A stretch of 64,000 nt of DNA from Mugil cephalus (taxonomy: Eukaryota > Chordata > Actinopteri > Mugiliformes > Mugilidae), in NCBI RefSeq assembly GCF_022458985.1, contig NC_061783.1:16623913-16687912 (forward strand), read 5' to 3'. The position numbers and the translations under genes are program-made. Each line of letters opens with the position of its first letter. Position 1 is the first letter of the stretch. Positions 27,558 through 40,700 of the stretch are shown here, piece by piece. Below the pieces are notes generated by a model. It was not told the DNA's origin. It did not search any database and was given only the letters and a program-made list of their open reading frames with translations.

Positions 27558-29126
27558 ATGGAGTTCAGAGGAGCGTGCGTGCTGCTGGGAGTCCTGCTGC
27601 TCGTGAGCTGCTCGCTTCAGCAGAGTTCAACCAGGAGGAAGCCAGTGAAGAAAGGTAGATGGAGGAAAATGTTTTTATATATATCATCACAACTCGTAGT
27701 AAGAACAACACATTATTTAAACATCATGGACTTACGTTTCCTTGGGGGGAAATGCATCTTTCCAACATTAGATAAGATGTGAACTGGGTTTTAAATTTTT
27801 ATTTTTTTTTATTTTATTTCGTGTGTTTGTTTAGCAACAGAAGCAACAAAGGATACCGCAATTGAGGACCTGCAGAAGCAGATTAATGACATCGTCCAGG
27901 AGTTAAACCTTCTGAAAGAACAACAGGCCCTGCAAACAGGTAAACACAGCAGATGTGAAATTCAACGAGTGAAGGATTCCTCGAAAGATTTCCCAAAACC
28001 TGGACCGTGTTGTTAGATGAATTATTTCTGTGACTGAACACCAAAAGTATCTTATCAGTCAAAGAAAGATGATGTCATGTCCCTGTCTTACAGCGGGGCC
28101 TTTTCTCAAAATCTACATTAAAACTTTTATTATATTAATTGGCTTTCGCACATCTTAAATGAACACTCCATGCCAATTCTTTAAGTATGCACAAGCTATT
28201 GTTAGACTTAATAATTTCTAAAGTGCACTGCCTTGGGTTTGACATTTGTGGTGTGTATTTACTATGCATTGTGGTTTTGTTATACACTTAGCATTTGCTG
28301 CTAAGGATCAGCATGTATTGAGGTACTGGAGCATGTAGGGAGTCAACTAGGGCCCAGCATTGGCTTTCTGTCCCCTGGTTCAACATATATAAGCCAGGTT
28401 CTTTACTTCACTGAAGTCCAGCTTGTGGATTACAATTCACGGAACAAAATATGAATTCAAGCTGGAGTGAGTTGTCTGAGTTATGCTCGTTGCCAAAATC
28501 AGGACAGAGGGGACACATGTGTACTCTTTTGAATCTGGATGCCACATGGCAAACCCATGTGTGACCTGTCGTCCAGAACATTAAATGGTATCCAGTTGTT
28601 CCTGGCAAACGAGAACCCTCTCAACAAATACAAAGCCTCCTATTTATCATGTGGATCATGATGAATGAAGAGCTTGTTTTACAATTTCCTGACTAACCAT
28701 GTGCTCCTCCTTTTGCCTTCAGTCTGTTTAAAAGGCGTGAAGATCCACGGCAAGTGTTTCTTGGTCGACCCTGTGAGGAAGCGTTACCACACTGCCAGTG
28801 AAGACTGTAACTCCCTCGGCGGCGTCCTCGGTTCCCCCACGACCAGTGCTGAGAACGACCAGCTCAGAGACTACATCCGCCAGACCATCGGCCCGGACGG
28901 GGAGGTCTGGATGGGCATCAACGACATGATGACCGAAGGCAGCTGGGTGGATCAGACCAACTCCGTCATCACGTACAAAAACTGGGACAAGTCCAACGGC
29001 AAGACCCAGCCGGACGGCGGCATGTCCCAAAATTGTGTCGTCCTGTCCGGGGCCTCGAACGGGAAGTGGTTTGATGAGAATTGTCGTGATGAGAAGCCGT
29101 CCATCTGCCAGTTCAACATCGTCTGA
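27558..29126 (+). CDS. clec3b: Tetranectin (C-type lectin domain family 3 member B)
   Basis: Three exons: 27558-27654, 27835-27939 and 28723-29126. They total 606 nt, 201 residues plus TGA; human tetranectin is 202. Exon 1 encodes a signal peptide (hydrophobic CVLLGVLLLVSC) and a basic Lys-rich start of the mature chain (RRKPVKK). Exon 2 is the trimerising coiled coil, ending LLKEQQALQT. Exon 3 is the lectin-like domain from VCLKGVKIHGKCF through EVWMGINDM and GSWVDQ to NGKWFDENCRDEKPSICQF. QPDGG stands where tetranectin has its calcium-site motif. The gene structure (signal, coil, one CTLD exon) matches the family. The product is secreted and in mammals binds plasminogen kringle 4 and acts in matrix and bone; that function is transferred from the family. 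Confidence 0.96.
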
Positions 29127-29755
29127 TCACATTTGTCTCATCACAGACTCTGCGATTGATTATAGCTGCTTTTTGTGTGTGTACTCCTGCTGCGATGCCA
29201 CTTTGCCTGCTATTCCAAAAGGAGTTTAAGCCACTGGTTCCCTGCTGGTTTTTGCCTAATCTGGAAATCTCACTCAATCCCATGGGAAGATGTTAGTCTT
29301 TGACAAAAGTGACCTGCTGGTGTGTCATTTGCAGCATTCCTTGTGGTCACAACTGCAACCGAGAGGAACTGTTTAGAGTAAATTAGAGTTTTGGAGACGA
29401 TCAGCCTGCAGTGATTGTATAAGCTTTTCAACATCTTTTCTTTAAAACAAATTTTCCAATCATATCAAAATAGATATATTGGACAGAATGAAACAATCCT
29501 GTAATAAGGGTATGTGCAGGTACATGCACCGTCCACAAATGTAAAAATTGGGAGTAATTTTCCATTATTTCCACATCTCAGTCCCATGACTCGCAGGTTG
29601 AGAACCACTGGCATAAACTTCACAACTTATATATCTCAAGTACAAGGTTCACATGAAGCTACAATCATGTCTGATACTGCATTTGTTTTAACAATATATC
29701 TTCAGTTGAGTAACCTTGCACTCTTTCACCTGATGTAACCTGTAACAATATCATT

Positions 29756-29761
29756 AATAAA
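29756..29761 (+). terminator. clec3b polyadenylation signal
   Basis: AATAAA 630 bp after the stop codon, the first clear signal in an otherwise gene-free stretch. Confidence 0.5.
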
Positions 29762-29789
29762 CTATGATTACCCATTCTTCTTTTGTCAT

Positions 29790-31310
29790 TTCTTTAAGGA
29801 AACACTGAGGGAATTTTTTTTAACCGAATGTTAGAGAAGATTTATAACACCTAATGTAACTTCGCTTAGCTTAGCTTAGAGTAACATAACATAAAATATA
29901 GAAACAGTGCAATAAAGCTGGCTAAAACCAATATATTAGCGCCTCTGAAGCTCACTATCTGAGACCTTACATGTTACATTTGGTTTATTTAATCAATAAA
30001 AATGTAAAGAATATATATATTTACGTAACAGACAGCACGAATAACACATAAAATCAAAGTTTATCCTTATGGTATGGATTTAAGAACCACATTTAGAGGT
30101 GCTAGTTGCTACATTTTGTATGGGAAACGCTAGCTGCTAAGCTAAGCTAAGCAGCTATAAAGACATGAAAATGGAACCAAGCCTCTAGGTGAGAAAGCAG
30201 ACAAGTGTTATTGATTGAAATGTTCAAAACTGTTGAAAGAAACGCAAATTTTATTTAGAAATGGGACACAATTATGTAAACCTGGCCTATACAACACACT
30301 ACTGCATGGGAAACACTGGCTGCCACTGTGCAGTTCCTCCACACTGTTTTTCATGGCTTGAAATCCTGTGGTTGAAATAGTTTTCCGTGTCCAGACGGCA
30401 AAAGGCCACTGTTTAAGTGTAAGAGGGAAAATTGAATGTCACAGCTTTAGTGTGTTATGGCAGCCATTACCTCAAACTGTTTCCTTACCAAAACCATTTC
30501 CTTGAACAACTAAATTGTATTTACAGGTACAGAAAAAAGACAAGTAAACAATATAAAAACACCTTAAAAACAAGAATCTGAGATGCTAGCTCATTTTCTC
30601 CATAGTCCCTGCTCCTGAGGCTGAATAAAATTAATCAAACGTTAGAGGAGAAGATTGATACCTCTGTCCTGTTTGCACACTTTTAGCTGCAGCCAGAATG
30701 TGGTTAGCTTAGCTTAGCACAACGTGATAAAACCTGAAGAAAACGGGAAACTCTAGCTAGCATGTAACAGCAACTCTGCAGCTCATTAATTACCCTGTTA
30801 TACATCATGTGTGTTTAATAGATGATAAAATATAACATAGACACAATGTTTTAAGGTTTTACAGGAGGTTACAGGAGGTTACGTACCAGAATATTTGACT
30901 TCCTGGACACGACAAGGTTGCAGGAAGTCATTACACGGATAGTGCCACACTAGCTCATTTCATTTACAGTTTCTTTTTTTTAAATTAAGCTTAATTGCAT
31001 GATTAACTAGCTCTTGTCTGTAGCTTCATTTTTCTCAGACGGACATGAGAGTGGTTTCAATCTTCTCCTCTGGCTCTTGTAAATAAGAATCCAATTATAG
31101 CCTCAAATCTTTGAAGAAAACGGCTCATCACTTCTACTATCGAAGCTCCGAGTTCGGACAACATACATACATCACATTAAAAAGCATTACACCTCAGATT
31201 CCCCGAGTGTAATCGAGACACAGAAAGTTCACATCTGTACCGCGGACAGACGCTTGTGTTGCGACGTGGATTTAGTAACAGCAGTCCATCGTGTAGACAT
31301 TTCTCACGCG
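29790..31310. other. clec3b-cdcp1 convergent intergenic region, including cdcp1 3' UTR
   Basis: No exon beyond UTR. It contains AGCTTAGC/CTAGC-type repeats at 29860-30180 and 30690-30760, and a GTTACAGGAGGTTAC doublet at 30860-30885. The cdcp1 transcript runs leftwards into this stretch; its polyA site was not fixed (a minus-strand AATAAA occurs near 30250). Confidence 0.4.
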
Positions 31311-34300
31311 CTACAAGGACTCATCTGTTATCGGCGGCTGTGGCTCCAAATCGACACCAGAGAGTCGGATGTTGTTCATGTCCCCCATGCTCTTGAACGT
31401 GTACAGCTCATTGTCGACCATCCTGCGGTCCTGGAAGCCGAGGCTGTCCTGCCTGTCGATTGGAGTGCGCGGACGGGACGGGATGAATGTCTCCGAGGGG
31501 TCCAAGAACATGAACTGATCCATCTCAGGCTCCGGGTCCGGTTCTTTGATGACCGGCAGAGCTCCGTCAGTGGGTCCCACGAAAGTCTGATAGGAGTCCA
31601 CCTGCATCCCATTAAAGTGGTCATTGTTGCCGTAGATGTTGGAGTTGTCCAACAGGTGGCCGCAGACCATCGTCTCATCTATGGAGTCGTAGACGTGGGA
31701 TTCGTTGTTAGATCGGGTTTTGGTGAAGTGTGCGTCACCCGGTCGGAAGATATTCCCTTTGCCGATGTAGATGGACGACTCTGTGTTCATCTTTCCTTTT
31801 TTCTTTTTCCTGTTTAAAAAGATGACAACAAACAGTAAGAAAAAGTCAAGAGAATATAAACAATGCCCATTAGGCTTCTATGAAATACTTTTACAATAAC
31901 ATTACATTACATTACATTAATTCAAGTAAATGGGTCAGTAAATAACGGTTTTAACAAACTTTTCAACTCCATCCACAACACTTCCACGTCTATTTTAATC
32001 ACAGCACTGATTCTCCACACTCCTTCTCAAAGTCTGGTCCCAGTACAGGGATCTCCAGGGTGAAATGAGTTGCACTGCAGGTGTACTCACTTTGTAATAA
32101 AACAAACAACAGCCAGCACTATGAGCAAAAACAAAAGAGCTCCTGCTATCCCGAGCGCGATGGCCAAGATGTCTGCGAAGAGAAAAAGAACCACAGAAGA
32201 GTTACATCTTACATTTTTTTTTTGTTTTGTTTTTTAACTACATGAATGCCTTAAAGAAATGGTTGCTTACTAGACTTCTTCTCAAGAACAATTGTGGTCA
32301 CTGCACCAAAGTGTCCCTCCTCTGGCAGACAGTTGGACAGGTTGAGATAGAAACTATATGGCACCATTAAATCCTCCACCTCCTCGTCCTCCCTGCGGCT
32401 CATCATCTCCTCCTCGTACCCCAGCATCATCACCTTCACGCAGGTGTGCCTGTCTCCGCATTTGGGGTTGCTGACGTTGAACCTGAGGTGAGCCTGGTAC
32501 TGGCTCGGCAGAGTGACGATCCAGGATATGGTGGAGAACGGCTTCATACCCTCGGGCCAGTTGGGGGTGGCCAACAGGGTTTGAGAGGTCTTGGGATTTA
32601 CTCTGTAAATTATGGTCTCTGAAAAGGGATGGAAACAACATTGAGTCTCTCATCTCTGTGCTGGTTTATAATTTCAAATTTATCCATGGTACTATAGTGC
32701 CCCTGTGTGGAATTTAAAAGTGTCAACATAATAATCCTACACTTACCACTAAGTAACATGCACGTTATTTATTTGTTTACCCAACTATTATTCCAAACTT
32801 AAAAACTTCTCATCCTCTGCACTGTTTTTGATTTCCAACCTAGAATGACGACAATACCAACAAACAGCCAGGGAGCAAGTTTGAACATGTTGCATTCAGG
32901 TGTCAGGTGAAGGAGAGGAATGTATAACCAAATGAAACAAACATGATCTGTTACCTATATTATATTATGGTCTGTTAAGCTCAACACTGGAGTATTGTGA
33001 CGTTATGAAATGTGTTAGCAATGTTAGCTTTCATTTGGAGCCACTGATAAATTTGACATTTGCCTCTCAGCAGGTAGAGATATAACTTATCATTCCTCTT
33101 TTTATCAAAAACGACAGTGACGACAGCTGTTAATTATTACACAGGATGAGATGTTGCAATCTCTTGTGCCAAGATCTACCAATTAGCCACCGACAAGAAG
33201 ATACCAGCTAAATAGCCTAGCCAACAGCAGTGGTTAAGTAGTGATGGGATATGCGACTGCATGTCAGCCAAGACTTCTCCCTTACACCCAGATTTGGGGC
33301 AAGACACATATGGAAGCCCAGTCCAACTGAAAAGAAAAAAAAAAAAAGCCGACTAGCAGGCTAGCCGTCAGCTACCAACTAGCAACCAACAAGAAGACAC
33401 CAGCTAACTAGCGTAGCCAACAGCAGTAGGCAGTGTTGGGGTTTTCAAGTGGGCACCTCCCTTCACCGAACCATATAAAAAAATAAAATTATCTAAGAGA
33501 CACTAAATTCTCTAGTATTGAGAAGTTGTGTGATAATGTGATAAGTTTCACAACATACTCTGTTTCAACAAACATTACTGCTGCTTCAAGGCTCCTTCAA
33601 AGAGTGGTTGTTGCATATTGGGAAAGAAATGCTAGGTGTTTGAATTGGGGGGAAAAGTCACACATCCAACCATATCTCTTGATTTGTTAAAGCAGAACAA
33701 CACAAACATTACAAATGACCTTAGCGACTGCAACTACTGCAGGTCAGGGCAGTTTGTATCAGACACGTGTGTGTTTGAAAGGTAAGTGTGTTCGGTGGAA
33801 AAATGTCTTTTGTCAATGTCAAGTGGTTAGAATGGACTGCACTGAATAAACTAATTTGGTTTTGTTTCATTATTTAACTGCTGCGGTTCTTTACCACCAG
33901 TTTAGGAAACTGTTAACATGTTTCACGTGGCAGTTTCTCCTTTATATGTGATGATTTTTAATTCGATTTCCCTCCATTTAATGCCACTGTACCTTCGGAT
34001 CCACTCAAGTTAATTTTACTTCACAATACAAACTTTACGTAAGATAACCTTACTATTCATTAAAACTGTAAAGAAAGAAGCAGTTTAGAGATTAAATAAT
34101 CTGCTGATAAATCAAATTGTAAATTGACTAAAATCTTGTTTTAGACATTTTAAGCCATAATATTCTGATTGGAGCCTTTAGCAATTTTTTTATAACTGAA
34201 TAATTATTCAGTAAACTGAGATCAACAGTTGCATAATGTAATGTTAGTGAGTATTTCATAATCATTTCATAATGTTTTTACCTCGGATCTCCTGACTGAC

Positions 34301-35480
34301 GCTGGCATTGAAGAGAAGCTCCTCGATCTTGCTGAAGTCCCGGGCTGTGGCTGTGACCGAGACGTTGGTGTGGACTTGAATTGTCTCGATATTACCGTTA
34401 GAGCAGAAATCTCCAACGGAAAACCCGTCGCCTTCGGCCACGTGCAGCAAAACAGACTGATTACACTCCTGGCCCGGCAGGGACTGTCGGAAACTCCCTG
34501 TGCGCGACACCAGATCCACCGTGGCATCCTTGGGGATGTTGACGTGCCAGGTGAAGCTGTGCAGTGGCATCGGCAGACAGGAAGCCAGTTTGGGGAGGGA
34601 GATTACATTCGCAGAGCAGGACGCCACATTCTGACAACCTGTTTAATTAAAAGACGCAGAATCACACAGATGTGATACAAAGATATAGTTGTTTAAAATG
34701 GGCTTTATTTATTTATTACTACTCTGATATGTCTGACATTTGAATAGTTAATACTGTAAGTTCCTGAAGCTCACAGATTATTAGCTTAGCTTAGCGCCAA
34801 GAATGGATCCATACAAAAACTATAAAAGCCTTGAATTGTATTTTAACAATAGTATAAGCCCTGGGCTAATTCTTGGTTGGGCGTGGTGACAATAAGACCG
34901 ACAGGAAGTTGCAACTACTGGTCCCAAAAAAGGAGATATAACATGTCATTTGGTACTCAATTAGCAGGGTTTCCTTATTTTTAAGACCATTATGGGTTAA
35001 ATTTAAGACCTACACGAAGCACGGACTAAATTCAACTATCAACTCAGGACAGAAACACAATAAGCCAAGGCCAGACGAGGTCATACTGCAAATGAAGCGG
35101 TAAATGGATGTCAGGATTTATGACGTGATTAAATGTACTCTAAGAACTACAATGCAAAATATGCTTATATTTAAGACTTTTTAAGGCCCTATATTATGGT
35201 TATCACATTTCAGACTTTTTGAGAAACCCTGTATTAGTCTTTATGCTTAGCTGCTAAGCTTTAACGTCTCTCTCTCTCACGAGTAGGGCTGGGTGTTAAA
35301 CCAGTTCATACCGATTACCAGTATTTTTGTTTTTTCGTTATGATTTGAATTTTAATATGTTTTTAATAGACCAGATCATTTTCAACGTAGTGCTTCTAAA
35401 CACGCATGGTGCGACTGTGCCACTGCGAGGCGTGCCGAAGATGGAAAGAAAACTGAGGCAGCAGAACGAGATGACACGTG

Positions 35481-35513
<33 letters not shown>

Positions 35514-37673
35514 TGCCGTGTTAGTTGTCCCCAATCTCTGGGGACAGTCCCCGTTTTGGATTACCTGGCACCCGCCACAGATGTCCCCGAAAATATCCCT
35601 AACTTAGCTTTTGTGAATGACAGTAAAAATGTTGCGCACTGAGTACAGTTATTACAGTAGCCGGTCGTGCTGCTATTGATATTACAGACACAGCAGTTTA
35701 AATATGAATAAATACGTCAAAATATGTCATTTAATTCTTTTTTTTTTATCTCCGAGCTGTAAATTTCCACATCAGCAGGGAGTGCTCAGTGCTAACACGG
35801 GGCCATGCAAACCTGTTTTACTACTACTGTTTGATTATTCTACAATACTAACTCATCATCACAGTAAAATAGTCCATCATCAGTCAATCTACTGCATTAA
35901 TCCCTTTCTTAACTAGTAGAAAATGTTGTCAACAACAACAACAACAAAATAAATACAGTGATATACCGTGATAAACATTTTTTTGTCATACCGCCCAGTC
36001 CTAGTAATGAGTTAACTGTGACAGTGTCTTTTCAGTAATAAGAAAACAAGTAAAAAATAAAAGCGGCTTACCAATAACTTCGCTGGCAGTCAGGCGTGTC
36101 ATATTATCACATTCAAGAAAGGAGAGACGGGCTGTAGTTCCTGCAGCCATGTTTATTACGTCTTTGACCTCAGAGTTCATGCTGATCTCACAGTACTCGT
36201 CAGAACCCACCTTCTCAATCTGCAGGGACACTCCTTTGTGTTTGGTGAGGTCCACATTACAGAGAACTGTAGGGGAAAGAAAGACAACATAGAACGTTTC
36301 CATCTCTTCTTATTTTTGTCATTTATCGCTTTCCCTCCAGTAATAATGCAACCACAACTTTACATACTAACATATAGGGACGGTAAAAGGACCTTACCCG
36401 GAATGCCACTCCTCTCTACAGAGACCGTGTAATTCAAAGTGAGTCCCTGTAGCGTCCGGTTGGTTTCACAGTTCGTCAGCATCATCTGGAAGTTTCCCTG
36501 CTGATGCTGCGGCTGAGGATCTGTCAGACTCAGTGTGGTCGCCTTCTTGTTCTCCTTCTCGTACTTCACCACCACTTCGTCACTGAGGCACTCTGGGGCC
36601 GTGTGATCATGAAAGTGCACGGTGTAGTTGTGCTTGTCGGGCACAGTGAAGCTCCACTGCATCTGCTGCTTGTCAGGGAAGTCCTTCGGGTAGTTGGCTG
36701 TGATGAAGCTCGTTTCTGAGACGCCTTTCGGCAGGTTGACTTTCACTATGGCCACCACTGAAAAGAAAACCAGGACAGAACACAGACATTTTCATTAGCA
36801 ATGACCTTAAAGCACCATCACGAGGTTCACGTCCTTGGTCAATTACTTAAGCAGGGTTCTCGAGTCACACACATTTCAATAAGCTCTTACACCACAAACA
36901 AACATTTCTCACACGGAAAAATTATAAAACTCGCCGCAAATAGACTTTAAAAGAGATAAGTAAAGTATGAATAGATGAGGAGAAGACAGTCTGTTCTGCT
37001 TAAAAAAAGATCAGCAACCAATCAGCCAATCAGAAAGTAGCATTTGTTGTTGCCGGGTGAAATAGAAGCGCTCTGACCACGCCTTCCACAAATTATTATT
37101 AGTTATTTTTGTTGTGATGCTGTTGTCGTGTTGTTATTGTTTTTGTTTTGTTGTTGTTGTTGTTGTGGTTCTTGTTGTTGTGCTGTTATTGTTGTTGTGC
37201 TGTTCTAGTTTTGTTGTTGTATTATTGTTGTGCTTCTTGTTGTGTTTTTATTGTTGTTGTGGTGCTGTTGTTTTGTTGTGTTGTTATTGTTGTTGTTGTG
37301 TTGTGGTGCTGTTGGTTTGGTTCTTGTTGTGCTGTTATTGTTGTTGTTGTGTTGTGGTGCTGTTGGTTTGGTTCTTGTTGTGCTGTTATTGTGGTTCTTG
37401 TTGTGTTGTTATTGTGCTGTTGTTGTGTTTTTGTTATGTTTTTTTTCAAATTTTCCTATCACAGTCTAGGAACTATACAAATGATGGTAGGTATCTTTAA
37501 ACAGACCAAAATCTAACTCCAAGCTAAATTCAGAGTGTTCAACAACCAAAGTGTTTTACGTAATCCAGTGTTATCTGGCAAATGAACTAATTAATTCATT
37601 TTTGCGGTTGTGTTATGAGAAGACTTTGTGTTATAGAATATGCGCAATACAAATATTTGGTGTGACACTGAAG

Positions 37674-37745
<72 letters not shown>

Positions 37746-40700
37746 TTACTGCTTGTCTCAGGCCCAACTTTAAGTTTGAAGTCAACAGGGTCCAGTTTTC
37801 TGTCCCAAGGCACCTGAAGGGAAACACGACCCTTGTAGCGAGCCAGGATCGTGGTCACGGTTCCACCTCTGCAAAAGGTACCGATGTGAGCTGGCCCGGT
37901 GCGCAGGTAGGTAATAAGAGAATATGTGTGTTCGTCTGGACATGTCTCCTCTTTGGAAATCTGTCTCATTCCTGATTCAGGGAAGTCCAGTTGAAAAGCT
38001 CGACTGGAGACGACTTTCAGGTCCCATGTGAAGGTCCGGTTGAAGTCCGGGAAAAGCGAATACTCGCCCTGAACGATGTCACCAGAGCAGGTGGTCTCTG
38101 TGCAGTCTGGAGAACACGCAACACATTTAAACTGGTTTTCGCAAAGAGATCCAACAACTACGCATCTTTTGAGAGATATATTTTAGATTTTCATACCAAT
38201 TTCTCTGTTGATCTCCACACTGAAGACGTCCTGAGGCCGAGGACAGGTAAACTCCAATGAGGTGTTTTTAGCCAAAGTCAGTCTCAGAATTTGTGGGGTG
38301 CATTTCTGTTGGGGTGGTTTGCCCTCACAAACACTACAATCTGACTCTTTGTTCATCCTTTTGATTATAATGATGGTGTCGGGGTCAGGGGTCACAGACA
38401 TCATTCTGCCACCTACAGAAAAGAGAGAAGTTAGCGGATCTAGCTTACACCAAAGTTACAGATGTAACCACGGTTCTATGAATTCAGCGTCTCTGGTAAT
38501 AAATAGAATGAAACTCAACCTAGTAAGTGTCTGGATAAAGAAGAAACATTTGATTACAGTAAACACGTGTGCAGCACCTAAGTTACACATGATAATAACA
38601 TGAGGGCAAATATAGTAGAAGTAAAGTAGAAAAATTACCAATACATACACACATTTTCATTGATTCTTCTGGTAAGACAAAAGGGGGATAGGTAAGATCT
38701 TTAAATACCTGGATAAGATATGTGGACGAGATTCTTGAGGAAAAAAAAAAAAAAAAAAAGGACACAAACAAGAGCTAACAGACCATTTAAAATTCACACA
38801 CGGAGAAGAGGAGAATAAAACCACAGCCCACAAACTGTCAGTGGTGAAAAGTCTGTATGAATGGGCCAGTATCAAAGGACAGACAAGAAGATTATAACAA
38901 TACATCCAACACACACTCATCCATTGCCAACCCCCACTATGGGCCATCAAAAAAGGAAAAAAACAAAGACAAAGAAGGACACCACAACCATCTCGTGTAT
39001 ACGGGGAGTTACAGAACCGACACAGAGAGCCTTCAAAAAACAAAACACACACACACTGCAGTTGAACCCTTCAAAAAAATGCAACGTCATTTACGAGATA
39101 CCCGAAAAGGAAACATCAGGTCGACTCACAAGAACACAAAAAGAAAAGAACAAAACCTAAAATTGTCCTTATCAATAATCACATTAAGAACTGGACCGGA
39201 GCTAGAGTCACTAAGTCAGAAAATAACAAATTCAAGCCATCGAGATCAGGAAGAAAAGGTGAGGTGATGAACACCTTCTTAAAACGACGCTTTAAAACGT
39301 CACTTCTACCTGAAGAAGGCCTGTTGGGTATTTACCCATCCCCTTTTATCTTACCAAAAGAAAATGAATGTTTTTGAGATAGTTTCCCCAGCACTTTAAC
39401 AAATATTAGTAGGCCTATGACATCATTTATGAACTTAGAAAACAAATTTATTGTGTCTTTGTTCTCAAACTACTGTTATTTAACCGGATAGTTAGATTTT
39501 ATGCTAACGTCTAGAGCAATTAAAGAAGTTTTTCTGCATTTTATTCAATGTTAAATGAAGCTAAAAACACTAGCAAGCAGCTAAGCAACAAAATAAAGAT
39601 TTTTAGTAACAAACTTGCTATATGTCTTTATATGTGGTTTAAATAAATAGTTAAAACAGACCTCTTTTTGCTGCTTTTACACTGAATGCAGTCTGGTCCA
39701 TTTCTCCTCCTTTGGGCACTTCTGCAGTCACGGCTGTGGATCCAAACACTTCCACACGGGTCACCTCCCCGCCTTTGCAGTAGTTGCTAGTTTTGATACT
39801 TCCATCACTTTTAGTCGTGCTCACCGAGTACTGAGAGCCATCTTTACACTTTTCTGCTGCAGAAAGTTCCTTCACTCCTCCACCGGGAAACTCTAAAGTG
39901 AGTACAGTCCTCTGTGGGACACCGATGAGCCACGTTAGGGATCTTATGAAGTCGAGGAAGAGGTTGGGGTCAACTTCTGCTGCGGCGGGAGTGCAGGAGT
40001 TCTCGGTGCATTCTTGGAAAAAGAGAGAAAGAAAGAAGAAATTAACTCTGCTTTTTTTCCACAAAAGTAACAAGGGAAAGAGCCAAGACTTCCGCCTATG
40101 AAGAATTAAAAAAATAAATAAATAAGTGGTGAAATCTAGAAAATCAAGAAATGATTAACTTTATAAATTTTGTACTAACTAAATAATAACTAAACCAAGT
40201 AGGCAATTCACTTCTAAATGGCTATTTTTATTTGTTTATGTATATATAAATGAATAAATGTATACATAAATATATATATGGTTAACAGACACAGATTAAA
40301 TGACTGTTAAGTTTGTAGATCATCCAAAGTATTGCAACGTAGCAGCTCTCACCTATTTTCTTTTGTATCTTCACACTGTACACGTCCTCAGGTTTCTGGC
40401 AGCTGAACTCCACTTCGAGTTTCTTAGCGCTGGTCAGCGTCTTTTCTTTTAGGCTACAGGTGGGAGTGGGGCCGTCAGCGGTGCACACTTCACACTCCGT
40501 TTCACCCAGGTCCCGGTTGAGGACCACCGTCGTGCTGGAGTCAACCGTTACGACCACTGTTCGTCCCTCTAAACAACGTGAGACTCAGAGTTAGTCATAA
40601 ACCAGGGTTGCACCAGCAGTTGTGTGAAGACTTAAGTCTCTCTTAGAGCCACAGACATAACTGCTGTCTCTTTAGCTTAGCATCAAATTTCTCTTGAAAG

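Noticed and set aside
33172-33430. CRISPR-like or satellite structure from repeated CTAGC words
   Set aside because: Only two diverged copies, part of dispersed eukaryotic repeats; no regular spacer pattern.
37114-37516. Long hydrophobic Val/Leu/Cys-rich reading frames on the + strand
   Set aside because: They are translations of the TTG minisatellite in several overlapping frames; no gene signal.
37551-37817. Reading frame with a poly-Asn (or poly-Tyr/Leu on the other strand) run
   Set aside because: Produced by the (ATA)n microsatellite next to cdcp1 exon 7.
38857-39267. 136-residue + strand reading frame as a host gene
   Set aside because: Low-complexity and best explained as a frame-shifted retroelement relic inside a cdcp1 intron.
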